A stretch of DNA of 64,000 nt from Parus major (lineage: Eukaryota; Chordata; Aves; Passeriformes; Paridae), in contig NC_031774.1 in NCBI RefSeq assembly GCF_001522545.3, positions 48,594,410-48,658,409 of the forward strand, given 5' to 3'. Shown one piece after another: positions 49,936-61,986 of the stretch (position 1 is the stretch's first letter; the number at the start of each line of letters is the position of its first letter). The notes under the pieces were generated by a model. The model was not told the origin of the DNA. It was given only the letters and a program-made list of their open reading frames with translations, and made no database searches. A program made the position numbers and the translations under genes.

Positions 49936-50894
49936 TTAATACTTTGATGTATTTAGCATCTTCAACTAATTATACCTTACAGTCTCATGTTAATTCCCAT
50001 TTGAAACATTTGGCACTATTCCTCCTAATTCATTTATATTAATGAGGGGAGGATCCTCTGAGCAATAATCAGTTAAAAATCATGACTAGCTTTGTTAATA
50101 AATACCAGATTGGTACATGATACTGTATTGGCTTGTCCTTAATTAGGAAGCACTGGAAGGAGTACCAAGAGGGAAATACTCATAAATTTTTCTTTTAAAG
50201 TCTAACTGCTCTCTTTCTGGTATTTGCATCTTTGAAACAGAGAGAAAAATGATAACTTTGAAATATTTTAATTTTCCTGTACTTAAAACAGCTTATATTT
50301 AATTAAGATATACATTTGATATAGAAGTTTTTCCAGTCAGGTCCATATGAGGAAAGAAAAATCAAAAAAAAAACATCAGCAACATTGCTAAGTATTAGGT
50401 AATTGAAATACTTAATTTAAATATTAGAAAACTGGAAGTTTTATGAAGCATTTGGGGAGGCTGGATGGCTCAGGGAACTAGTAATGAAATAGTAAAGTCT
50501 TCATTTCTAGGTGATTGATTGCAATTGCATCTAGGAAAGGCGAGGAAGTTGTTCCTGTAAGCCTGTGTGCAGCAGTGGCTCTGCTATCAAAGTCGGGTCT
50601 TACCCTCAGCTGGCACTCCAGGAGTGAATGGGCAGATGTTAGCAAGGACAGGCATTCAATATCTGTGGATTCTGAATTTTCTGGAATAGTAATGGCTAAG
50701 TTTCTTATATACTCAATTAATTTCTCCTGACTTTTTAATCTCAGAATCCTTTAAAGTGGCAACTTTTTCTGGCATCACTTACTGTGATTTCTTTCCCCTC
50801 ATGTCTTCTAAATACTTAACATCACTGTGGGCTTGCCAATGTGCAGTCCACTGGTGCTTGTTTATGCCAAATACCTCCAGCATATTTATGCTTA
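49936..50894. other. unique AT-rich DNA
   Basis: No gene or repeat family was recognised. Confidence 0.5.
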
Positions 50895-50932
50895 TTTTTT
50901 ATATATATTATATTTATAATATATATTATCAA
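50895..50932 (+). repeat. AT-rich palindromic microsatellite
   Basis: TATATATATTATATTTATAATATATATTA-type sequence, largely self-complementary. Confidence 0.8.
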
Positions 50933-51274
50933 TAACCAGTATTATGAGTTATTAATACAAAGAAAGGGTAATTATAGATGCTTAGTTTTTGAGATCTACC
51001 GACCAACAGAAAGGCAGGCACTGACAGCCCTGTTCTATGCAACGGGGAAAACTGAAGTAATCTCTTTTTGTTATCAGAATCTTTTGAATAGTTTAGTGCT
51101 TTGAAGCCTGCATCATGCCTGTGCTGATCTGAGCTGCAGCAGCACTGACCATGCTCCTGCCAGGACAGTGCTGCGGGAGACAACACAGCTGGAGAGAACA
51201 CAGCAGTAAAAGCCTGTTAATTGTTGGTCAGATGGGCTTCATGGTCACCTGAAAGGGAACTGGGCTAATATTGC

Positions 51275-51886
51275 TTATACACCCCCTTGATCTGAAACTC
51301 TATTTCCAGCCCACTGTGGCATGTCCTTGCAGGCCTTCTTTTCTCCACCTGTTTGTTCATGTCTGTACCTCCAGAAGAGAAGCCCCTGCACTCTGACATC
51401 CATGGTGGTGGGGGCAGTGGGAGGGTTAGCTGTGGGCAGGCATTTGGCACTGTGCTTACTCTGGCTAAGCACTTCTGATCTGGAAGGCAAGAGATTGTCC
51501 TGTAGGGCTGTCAGTTTGTGAAGTTGTGCCTTCTTTTTCCCCTCCAACATTTGTTTTCCCAGTGTTTGTCCTGGAAGCAGTTTGGGGCAGACATTTGTTC
51601 TTACATAGTATTCATGCAGCTTCTGACACAGTGAACTGGACCTTCCTTTGGACCCCAAAGTATTGCTGAACAGTGAAAAGTCCTGACACGGTAACAAGAG
51701 GAGAAAAACCTTGAGGTCAGTGTGCAGAGAGGGGAGGGACAGCACCTTCCCATGTGAGTGAGAGGAATGATCTCCAATGACAAGCCCATTGAGAGGGGTG
51801 GGGTGGGGACAAAGTCTTCTGGTGTAGCTGTGCTTAGGATGGACTGAGCCCTTGGCTGGTGGCATGGGATGGCAGGCCCTGGGCAC
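51275..51886 (-). CDS. 203-codon ORF in GC-rich patch, doubtful
   Basis: This is the longest open frame in the window that contains no N. It starts MPRACHPMPPAKG and ends at a stop near 51275. The peptide has no signal peptide, membrane segment or motif that I recognise and is rich in S, P, L and C, as expected of GC-rich non-coding DNA. A second minus-strand frame (51601-51939) and a plus-strand frame (51321-51521) overlap it, which argues for compositional openness. I cannot assign a function. Confidence 0.12.
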   Translation of the reverse strand: MPRACHPMPPAKGSVHPKHSYTRRLCPHPTPLNGLVIGDHSSHSHGKVLSLPSLHTDLKVFLLLLPCQDFSLFSNTLGSKGRSSSLCQKLHEYYVRTNVCPKLLPGQTLGKQMLEGKKKAQLHKLTALQDNLLPSRSEVLSQSKHSAKCLPTANPPTAPTTMDVRVQGLLFWRYRHEQTGGEKKACKDMPQWAGNRVSDQGGV

Positions 51887-51939
51887 TGCAGGAATGAGTG
51901 GAGGCAGGACTGTGATGACAAGGCAGAATTGCTATACAA

Positions 51940-53885
51940 TGAAACAGATCTGTTTCAAGAAACTGGTTTTTAGACATTTACCTGTATCAAAGTTTCTCCA
52001 AATATTTCTTAGCCCCCACTACACCTTCTCCTGTTATGTCTTTTCCATCTCTGTTGTCTTTACTTACACCCTCTTTCCTTTTTAATGATTTCCTATCTCT
52101 TGAATCAATAGTTTAGAAATGCTGCTCTGTTTAGGATCAGAAAGGTCTGAGGAGATTTTTACTGAAAGCAAAAAAAAAATTTATAGGTCTGGGTTTTGTC
52201 TCCTGATATATAACCAAATCTGATGTCCTGCTTGCCTCCTCTTTCACTGGTGTGGAGACACAACATCAGTTTTCTTTCATGTTGTGAAAAAAGACCGGGA
52301 GAGAAGTGCCAAGGGGTGAGGGAGAAGAGGGATTTTTGGAGCTGGACAGTGTGGGTAGTTGTTCCTCTGAGCACTTCCCAGCCTAAGCATCTGCCTGAAT
52401 AATCAGTAATGTTTATGACTAAAGAAATAAACTTCATTGCAGTCCCAATTTCAAACTCTTTTTATCAATCCTGAGAAGAAAGTCTTACTGTTTGTCAAAA
52501 AAGTGTAAAAAAAAACCAAACTGGGAAATTAATTAGCTTTGGCTATCTTAATTTCTCATATAAAAGATAAAATATTTCTAAAATAATAACCTCAAAACTG
52601 TTTTAAAAAAATCCTTTGATGGGATCCTTTTATATTTACCAGAGACAGAATGATAGCAAATGTATATAAAACAGCTCCTTTCAGATGCAGGTAAGCTCCT
52701 ATTGAAAAGAGATAAAATCCTAACTGTTTATGCCTGTGTTTGATGATAGTGCAGTTGAGTATTGTGTTATTTAATAATGTATTCAAGCACCTGTTTAGAG
52801 AAGGTATATTCCACTATGGTCCAAAATTAAAATAACCCCATTACTTTTCAGGGTTTCATTCATAATTCTTGTATCATACTCTGATTAGAGTATACATTGA
52901 ACCTCAGATGAGCATTACCTAAGGCACATTGAGTTAAATGCACTGTATAAACTAGGCACAAACCACAAAGCTACCTTTAACTTGCACAAAACAGCAAGTG
53001 GAAATTGATTAAAATATGCATTCTACTAATATAACGGCTGGTCTCAGTATAAAAATTAATTAATGCTAATAGTACACAATCAAAACTGCTTTTAGAAATC
53101 TTCTTAGAACATTAACTAAAATGTTCATCTTTTTAATGCATTTGACTGAACCTCTGAGACTAAAAGCTTTGCTTCTTCCATGCAAATGTGAAAAAAAAAT
53201 CACAGTCTGAATTTTCAAGTGGTTATTTTATAGCAACCTCCCCCAGCCATTTGCTTTTGGATTTCTTGTTAACCTGAGCCTGGTCCCAGGCCATGTGTGA
53301 GGTTGTACTATTAGCTACTACAGATTAAGGTGGCAGCCCTGGGAATCGAGGCCAATAACATATGCAGATTGAGCCACAGAGCAGAGAAGGAGATAACTAA
53401 ATGAAAGAAGGGGAAAGGATACTGTGTTTAAAGAGGCAGCACAGCAATATTCTGGGCTTTCAGCTCCCAGTTATTCTGAACATAAGGAGTATGTTCAGAA
53501 TATTTGTCAAGAAAAAAACCACAAAAAACCAAACTGAAACAGTCAACCTTCAGGACACTCTCTTCCTCTTGGTTTGTTTGTTTTTTACATTTGGGCAAGA
53601 TATTTCATGTCACTGAGATGAATTTTCCTCAGCTGGTTTAATTTCTAAAATATAAAACTTTAAAGGGTCAGTTCTGTTGGCACAGGAAGGGTCTAATCCT
53701 CTGGCTCATGAGATCTTGCACTGGGAGAGGGGCTTTGGTATGGCCTCAGACTCTGAGCCTCCAAATCAGGAAATCCCTTTGGATAGTATCAAATCTGTCT
53801 GTATCATTGGTGCATATCTCCAAGAAAAAGGGTTTAATAAAAGTTTTCAGTTATTTAATATTAGAAGTGGGTTTTATACACCCTT
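51940..53885. other. unique AT-rich DNA
   Basis: No gene or repeat family was recognised. Confidence 0.5.
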
Positions 53886-53962
53886 TTTATACGTATATAA
53901 ACATAAATATATATATACAATGGCACACACATAAGCATAACTACATTTATATATATAAACTT
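53886..53962 (+). repeat. (TA)n/(ACATA)n microsatellite
   Basis: Interrupted TATATA and CACACATAAG units; low complexity. Confidence 0.8.
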
Positions 53963-55860
53963 CTATTTATTCACAGGTACTGAGTTGTTATCTTTCTTGT
54001 GTTTGTCCCCTCTCCTTCCTGTTCCATCTGACTTTGCTCTCTATTTTTTTCTGTTTCTCTGAATACCCCTCAAGCCTTTCTGAATTTTAGGTCTGATTTT
54101 CCCTCATTGCTTGAGGTGCCTCTGGATCTTTCTAAAGGTGCCTAAAAATCAAAAACCTTGTTTGGCCTTAAAGACATGCTACCAAAACCTGCAGAAACAG
54201 CAACAGTTTATATTGTAATATGTATTTGTCTGGACCTTATCTGCCAAGAGCTTCAACAAGAGTTCTCAAAAACCTGGAACACTGACATATATAGCTTTTC
54301 ACTGGTGCGGCACCCATCAGATTTTTCCCATTTATGTTTTTAGCAATGGTTGCAATGAAATTTTATGACATCACCAAAAAACACAGCCAAATAAAAAAGA
54401 ATCTTCCTTTTAATGATGCAAACATAAGCAAACCTCTCTCTTTGTTGATGCATTTAGCAATCTGGGCAAACAGGAATCATAGATTCAGTTTCCAGCTCCT
54501 ACATGAATTGGGGAAGTTTGCTTGGACTCCTCATTTGTCAGCTTCTCATCTTCAGAGTTAAAAAACCACAACTTGTTTCTCCTTTGCTCCTTCTCTGTTT
54601 TGTGAAACTAGTTTTGGTTAAGTTTTACATTTCCCTAGGGAAACTTAGGGAGTTGCATTGAGAACAAACAACCTCCTGTCTTCAACAGCTGCTCCCTTCT
54701 GCTTGTGTACTGTGTCAGCTTCACAGTGGCCAATTTGCCATCTTCTCTGTTTTGCTCTGGGTACATATTTCATTGCCCTTTACTTTCTTTACAGGTACAG
54801 CATATTGTCTTTGTTCTCTTCTAGGCTTACAATGACCTGGGCCATCTGAGTCACAAATATCTGTCACTGCTGTCACAGAGATCCAAAGTGCTGCTCCTCT
54901 ATGGAAGGATACTCTCAAGGCAATCACTGATGCTGTCTGTTCTGTCTGTTCCAGGCTTTTTTCCACTCCTTATACATTTTAATAACCAAACCATTAACAT
55001 ACAGAAACATTTCATCATAAGCCAGGTGAGAGGTAGCTAGAATTTTTTTTTTTTTTAAATTTTCATTTATTCTAAGTTTCAAAGAAAATTTAAAATTACA
55101 AAATCTCAACAGATGACTTAAGGAGACATTATTAATGGGAATATTAAATAATTAAAATAAAACCTTTAATGTAATTGCACAAAGTATTCATTCACCCTTC
55201 CAAATAGAGTGGGTAGTTATAAGTTTTGAGAGGACAGATGGATGTGTGCAAAGCCATCTAGCTTCCTGGGTAGCTCAAGAAATCAGTAAGCTACCTAGAA
55301 AGACACAGATAACTGGACCTGTGGGATACTCAGGGCTAAGTGATCCTAAAAGGAAGACATCTTTCTTTCAACAGTATTTACAGTCACACATTAGAGAAAT
55401 TGATAATCATTAAGAATTATCCTTAAGGAGAAAATACAATCCATGGTTACATACTTTACAATTTCTCTCTGGGGATGATGAATTATTGGTAGTCATGAGA
55501 AAGGTTCCTTCCTTTTCATTACTTCAGAGCACACAGAGATGAAGTTGTAGGTGATGAACATGTCTAAAAGATTGGTGAAAGCCCACTGTGATGGGGTGAG
55601 CAGCAAGGGTGGCTTGAATATATTTGAGAACTGCTAAGACACTCACTTGCTCTTCCAATTACATTAAATAAGATTGCTAATAAGTACCTCAATTGAAGGA
55701 AAAATTCTGCTTTAAAATAAGTGCTTATAGCATAGGTACAAGGAAGAAAACATTTGATCCAGGGAAACCCTGTACAATGTGGATTTTATTTGGAAGTTTT
55801 CCTCGATCTTATCACAACAAATTACATAAAATCTAATGTAGGGGTAGATTACCCAGGAAC
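53963..55860. other. unique DNA with a T tract
   Basis: T run at 55043-55056. No gene or repeat family was recognised. Confidence 0.5.
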
Positions 55861-56190
55861 ATCATAGGTCCATCTAGTATACTGTCTTTTAGAAGTAGCT
55901 TGTAGTGGATATTTAAAGAAAGAATTTCAGAAGAAATCAAATATAAACTCTCCTAGTATAGTATTCCAGTTTCCGGAAATATGATGTGCAAGGGGATTCT
56001 GAGCTGAATGGGATATCAGATGTTGAGAGACAGACTTTTATTTCATGGTTTCCAACTGTTCTCTGAAAATAGTTACGTTAGTAGCATCTAAAACATATTC
56101 TTCAAGGACTTCTACTGTTATATCTAAAAATACTTCCCTTAGTTTGTTCTAAATCTGATATTTGATATTTCACTTTGGACAGTTAATCCA
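55861..56190 (-). mobile_element. ancient CR1 LINE 3' region
   Basis: Read on the plus strand, the blocks follow the antisense 3' part of an old CR1 subfamily, as is plentiful in turtles: 'ataggtccatctagtatactgtct', 'aaggggattctgagc', 'catctaaaacatattcttcaagg', and 'taaaaatacttcccttagtttgttctaaatctg'. The copy is heavily diverged and non-coding. It is older than the other CR1 copies in this window. Confidence 0.75.
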
Positions 56191-59140
56191 AATTACTTTG
56201 TCTTTTTTTTAAATTATAATATCTAGTATGACTTATGATTAGTTATATTAACTTCAGGGTTTTTCCTTTGTGTAGATTTGCATTTTATGTCACTTGCCCT
56301 TTCATCACTCAAAGAAAAGAAAGAAACAAAAATAAATATTCATCATAGACTGACTATCCTGGGAGGACACCATTTGGTGAAAAGTATTGTTTCTTTCTGA
56401 AAAATTAATGAGATTATAAATAAGAGTTGAACACACTTCTTATTTAGATGTGTTTTCCAAGTTTTTGTTTGAAAAACATGTAACATCCTTGATAGGAAGT
56501 AAACATCTTTGTGTTACAGTGCAGAAAGATGTGCAGATGGTAGGGGAAGGTGCCAGCTAAGGTTCACATGATCTGGTCATGGCCACACAGCTGTGCAGAA
56601 CTCTCCATCCAGAAAGAATCAGGATGTTGGTCTGAGAAAGACCAAAGGTGTTAGTATTTTTTTTATGCTAAAAACAAAAATAGAGGAGGAGAACTAGTCA
56701 CAATTTTATTCATTGCTTTCAACTTTTAAAATTAAACATTCACAGTTTGTGGTCAGATACTTGAAGTACATATAGATGCTTCTGTCCTCACCTGGACCTG
56801 TGAGTGCTTTTTGACATGGCAAAATGTAATGTTTTCAGTTTAGTACCTGCAGTATAATTAAACAATTAAATACTAGATTTCATATCAGAAAGCATTTTAT
56901 TACTTTATTTTGCTTGAGAAAGCAATTAATCTGTTGGAAAAGCAGATAAAGTATATAGTTTATTGTTGTTATTGGCCCTATGCTGTCTAAAGTTCTAGAG
57001 AACACTTTATTTTCAATTTTACTGAATGTGTTTTCATACAACATAGAGTGTTACTCGTGCTGCAGTGCACAATGTCTCAACATATCCATATGCTTATAGG
57101 TCTCACAGTCTCATAGTCAGGTGTAACAAACTTATGGATTCTATACCATAATATTATTTGCTTTGATACTTCATCACAGACACAACGAACTGTTTACAGT
57201 CATTTTAACTTGGCATTCTACAGATAGCTCTTTCTCCTGTTTACAAACAAGTTACATTACTGTAATGATTCTGCAATTACATAAAAAGATTACCAGACCA
57301 CTTGAAAATCCCCTACTAGCATTCTCATTTATATTAGCGTACCATTCTCAATTAGAGTAATGTATGTCTGATGATTCACTTTACTGCAAAACTTAATTTG
57401 GATTCCTTGTTAATTCACATTGTGTCAGTGTTTAGCACCAAATATTAATAAATGCCTCTGATTTTTTTTGCCAGAAATAAAAAATAAAGTTAATCAGACT
57501 GTTTTGTGGAACAATTTTTATGTACCAAAGCTTATTATTTGATTGCTGTAAAATAACCCACCTTCAGGAGGCACAGCACATCTGGTTGATTTTCTGAGAA
57601 GGGATAAATAAATTTCTCTGAGTAAATGGGTAACACTGTTGGTCACAGAGACATCAGTGGCATCCAGAAGTGATCATCTCATTGCAGAGGAGAAAGTAAA
57701 GAAGAGAAAAAAGTAAAAGATGCCCTCATTTGCAGAAAGTTATCATTTCAAGCTGATCATTAACTTGCACTCAGGACAAGCTTTCCATCTGCCCTCATCT
57801 TCAAAGCCAAGTTATTATAATGGAAGCCACCAACAGGCTAAGGAGGGAAGGAATTTAAAAGTTTGCGAGAAATGTATTTTAAAAATCTGTTTAAGACAAT
57901 GTGAAAAACTGCTCACGTACATACAAATAGGTGAAAATTCTTTTTCAGCTTTATTTACCTGAGAATGAATTTCAGTTTGAAGAGGCCTTTATGTCGTTTC
58001 AGGCAAAGCACCTAAGATATAAGCAATTTTCAACAAGAGTACTACACATTTGTCTTTATAACAATTTGTATGTAACAGCTTTTATGCAAATGATGCTAAA
58101 GTGGCACCTTTTTTCTAAATTGGACATTTTTATGGTTATAATTTTCTTCTGTAATAACAGCAAAAAATGGTTGTCCCAGTGGAGTTGAGCATTTCATCTC
58201 TAGTGCTGTTTTGTGAAGTTGGAATGACAAGTTTCTTTCATTTGCACAAAGAATGACAAAAAGAAGTATTTTTTGTCATTCTTGTCTGACTTGGTTGAGG
58301 CAGTTAGACTTGGAAGCAGCACCAGTCCCCTGACACCAACCTTTTCTCTGCCATCAAGAGTGGTATCATAAAGTCATAATAAAACTTAAAGGAACTAAAA
58401 AATATTGCATTCTCTCTGTTTCTGCTCTTTGAAGGACATAAATCACTTTGTTAGTTTAAGTAGTTGCTGCTTTGGTGTGGTCTTTGGCATTGATTCACAC
58501 TCATTCTCCAGAGGTCAGACAGGTGACTTTTACAGACCATGGTTTTAGATTTAATTAACTATGATACGATAGAATTTATGTATTTCATGCAAACATTCCA
58601 AGGCATTAGTATAATAAACCAAGTAAAATAGGCAGGTTCTTGTTGCTTAATTGACTATGCAGTTCTGCAACAGTGATGTGAGAAATTCTGGGTCTTTAAC
58701 AACGATTAAATTCTATCCTAGCTACCAATTAATTAGTGATCTGTAACCAGGAAACTTTATGATGGATGATTTTACCTCCATAAAGTGATAAATTGGTAGA
58801 CTTTAATTGAGACGTACAATAAGGTTAACAAAATCTAATTGAAATCTGATACTTCATCTCATAAAGTAGAATCTCATAAAATATAATTAAATGTACCATT
58901 TAGTCAAAAACCCACAAATATTTATTTGAATGTGAACAGCCAATAAATGCTGAAGCCCCTTGTGTGTCTCTCTCTAAACTATGTAGGTAATATCTATATA
59001 CCTTCTATATATAAGCTATAAATTCGAAGTTTATTTTTAATCAATCTTCCTTAGTACTGATTTTTATTTCTGTTACTGAAACATTACCTGTAGTGCTCCT
59101 TGGCATTCTGCACATTGGCCTAGTGTGCTGTGTTTGCTTG
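56191..59140. other. unique AT-rich DNA
   Basis: No gene or repeat family was recognised. Short open frames at 57163-58188 carry no motif. Confidence 0.5.
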
Positions 59141-59538
59141 GACAGAGTTAATTTTCTTAACAGCAGCTAGCATGGGGCTATATTATAGATTTGTATTGAA
59201 AACAGGGTTTATAATACCAAAATGTTTGCGTTACTGCTGAGCACTGCCTGCACAACATCAGTGCCTTTTCTGCTCCACATCCTACCCCACCAGTGGTATG
59301 GCATGCACAAGGAGCTGCACAAGGGACACAGCTGGGACAGATAACCCCAACTTCCCACAAAGGGACTCTGTGCCACATGACACAGATGCTCAGCATATTA
59401 AGCTGGGGAGAAAAGAAGGAAGGAGGGGACCATTGTAGGGATGGTGTTTATCTTCCCAAGCCACAGCTATGCCTAACAGAGCTCAGGTTTCCCAGTGATG
59501 GCTGAACGCCTGCCTGCCCATGGGAAGTGGTGAGTGAA
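59141..59538 (+). mobile_element. solo ERVL-class LTR, 3'-truncated
   Basis: The segment matches the LTR of avian ERVL-type endogenous retroviruses in order: 'gacagagttaattttctt', 'agctagcatggggctat', 'gttactgctgagcactgcct', 'gggacacagctgggacag', the TATA-like 'agcatattaagctgggga', and 'ggctgaacgcctgcctgccc'. It lacks the expected 5' TG-start region and the 3' end beyond 'gtggtgagtgaa'. No internal gag or pol sequence is present. It is a fossil regulatory sequence, with no coding capacity seen. Confidence 0.88.
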
Positions 59539-59850
59539 GCTCAGCCTGTCTGTATATCCAGGATTACCCCATGCCAGGTGCAGAATCTGGCACTTGTCTT
59601 TCTTAAACTTCAAACAGTTCATGACTGCCCAGTCCTAGAATTTGTCAAGGTCTCTCTGCAGGGTCTCTCTGCCTTCAAAGGAGTCAACAGCTCCTCACAG
59701 TTTTGTATCATTGACAAGGTCATGTAGTGAGTCTCCTTTGAGTCCTGTGTCCAAGTTGTTTATGAACAAGTTGAAGAGAATTGGTCCTAAAATGGAGACC
59801 TGCAGAACCCCACTAGTGACCCGTCACCAGCCTGATGTCACTCCATTTGG
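59539..59850 (-). mobile_element. CR1 reverse-transcriptase domain remnant
   Basis: On the minus strand this encodes degraded CR1 ORF2 reverse transcriptase. Recognisable stretches are VTSGVLQ...ILGPILFNLFINNLD (family VTSGVPQGSVLGP...), a spoiled catalytic block LVNDTKL in place of FADDTKL, and MNCLKFKKDKCQILHL. The first Asp of the FADD box is replaced by Asn and there are internal stops, so it is inactive. Only about 100 codons of the domain remain. It abuts the LTR without a gap. Confidence 0.85.
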
Positions 59851-60566
59851 GGCATGTCATAGACCTAACCTTTATTACTGTAATAATGAACTGAAAGATT
59901 AAGTTCAGCCCTTCTTTTTTTTTTCAGAGTGCTTATAGTCTAGAATGGTTTTCCCTAGAAATACAAGGTATTCTCTCTCTGCTCAACAATTTCTGTTTTT
60001 GAAGTGCCTGTGCTTTGCATTGTACCTTCCATTTCAGCTATACAGTATCTGAAAGTATAATTGCTGAACTGCAAGAGGAAACCATGACTTGAAACATCCT
60101 AGAATTTCAGCCAAGGCAAAGCTTCAAAGCAATTAAAGCCATAACTGTGTATGCAAAAGGAATTTCCTGAAAATGACTGTAGGAGGAGTATATTGATAAT
60201 TATAGTAGAATGTTAACACTGAAATTTTGCTCCTAAATTCCCAGAATAAAACTCTGTTCCGTCATTAACATTCCTATAAAGACATACTGGCAACCTGCAT
60301 CCTCCTATCCTTAAAATAGAAAAACAGTGGATACAGCTGAGTAGGTGAAATGTTCTGTATGCTTGGGGCACTCACAGAAACCATGTCTTGTTTTTAATCA
60401 CTTGGATTACTTAAATAATTTCACTGTATACCATCTAATTTATAAATATCTGCTTATGAAAAAACACTTCTGGTATTATGGGGGGGAGGGAGTGGGTTAA
60501 TTTACATTTTAGAAGCAGAAATGTCTTTTTCTCAGCACAATATTAATTAATAAATACTTCATACAT
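59851..60566. other. unique DNA
   Basis: No gene or repeat family was recognised. The stretch contains a T-rich tract near 59918-59926 and a G run near 60480. Confidence 0.5.
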
Positions 60567-60720
60567 TTAATAGCGCCTTTCATCCAAAGACCTCAAAGCA
60601 TCTCCAGATTTTTGCAAGTAGGCAAACTGAGGCAGATAACTACTAAGCAGCATTTGCAAGGTCATTCTGTAAGTTCCTGGTGGAGCTAGCAATGGATACT
60701 CCAGTGCATTCACTAAGAAT
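60567..60720 (+). mobile_element. MIR/L2-like relic
   Basis: The blocks 'atagcgcctttcatccaaagacctcaaagcatct', 'ggcaaactgaggcagataac' and 'tttgcaaggtcattctgtaagttcctggtggagctagcaatgg' follow the MIR/LINE2 3' consensus order. It is an ancient immobile copy. Confidence 0.65.
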
Positions 60721-61887
60721 CCTGAAATCAACCCCTCTGGCCCACTACACTTCATGAGCAAATCTATGTATACTAATAGATTATTAATGCACTGACAATA
60801 ATGGTTTACTTGGTTTGACATACCTTTAGGGCTTTACAATTAAGGAAATATGTGTTAACATTGGTATTAAAATACTTTTTTGTCAAATATTCAGTGGAAT
60901 CAAGTTAACAAGTGCTTGCCTTACTGTCCCTGAAAACTAGTGAGGAAAACAGCTCATATGGGATGTGGAATAAAAGGGCTGATATCACATAAAAAGATTT
61001 TATTTTTTTTTAACTCTTCTAAATGAAATGTTAAAAAGAGTTTGAAACATATATTGAGCATCATTCAACAAGCAGGGCTGAAAAAGAACCCAAGTTTATA
61101 AAATATATTTTTTAATTTAGTTTGAAAGTCCAAATCACTTCAGGTCTTGGCATCTGAATCATGACCTCTTTGTACTTTTCTGGTAACATAAAAGCACCTG
61201 GAAGTGTGAATATATGGTAATATACTCATCTGTGATGGTCTAAGGAGATTTAGAGAAAATATATATCTCTTCAGTGTTGCCTTCTATATTTGCTATTAAT
61301 TTAACTCAGAAAAATTAAGTGATATGAGCTCTTCTGATATTGTTTTTAGTTTCATACACTATATTTACATCTGACTAAAAGACTTTTTGGTGCAACCTCT
61401 GCTAACTGGAATGATCACTGCATCATGAATAATCAAATGAGATTAGCCAACTGTGTCCAGGTCCAATTGTCCTCTTATTGTCTACAGAAAAAGCATCCTT
61501 TGGTTTTAGACTACTTTATAGTCCACTACCATAATCCCTGATAGCCTATCACCAGAAAACCACCTGAATTCCTTCTTTCTTTTTTGTAAAATATTGAATG
61601 TTCTTTATCCATTCTTGTTTATCTGCTGCCTGTCTGTAGCATGCATGAGAGTTCACTATCCCTGTCACCCTGGTGTGTTTTGTGCTTCGTTAATTATGAA
61701 AATCACATGGTGATTACAAAGCCTTCATGTGCAAATCAGAAAACATGATGCACACAGTTTCACATTGCCTTTTACCACACTCATCGGTAACTGCAGGATC
61801 TCAGGAAGACTGCTTACAATTTGCCTTGAAACATTATTTCTTGAAAGCATTCCTTTCCTATAGCAAGGTAATGAACTGAAGGAGGCA
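60721..61887. other. unique AT-rich DNA
   Basis: No gene or repeat family was recognised. Confidence 0.5.
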
Positions 61888-61986
61888 CAGATCCTCATCT
61901 CCATAACCTGGGTGTAAATTAGGAACAGCTACTCTGAGATCAGTGCAGTTGCTCTGAATAAACAACAGAGATCAGAGTCTGGCTCA
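61888..61986. mobile_element. palindromic MITE-like relic
   Basis: Two imperfectly complementary halves start 'cagatcctcatct' and end 'agatcagagtctggctc', with 'gggtgtaaattagg' opposite 'ctgaataaacaac'. The layout and end sequence match a palindromic non-autonomous element common in sauropsids ('cagatcctcagctggtgtaaat' type). It has no coding capacity. Confidence 0.6.
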
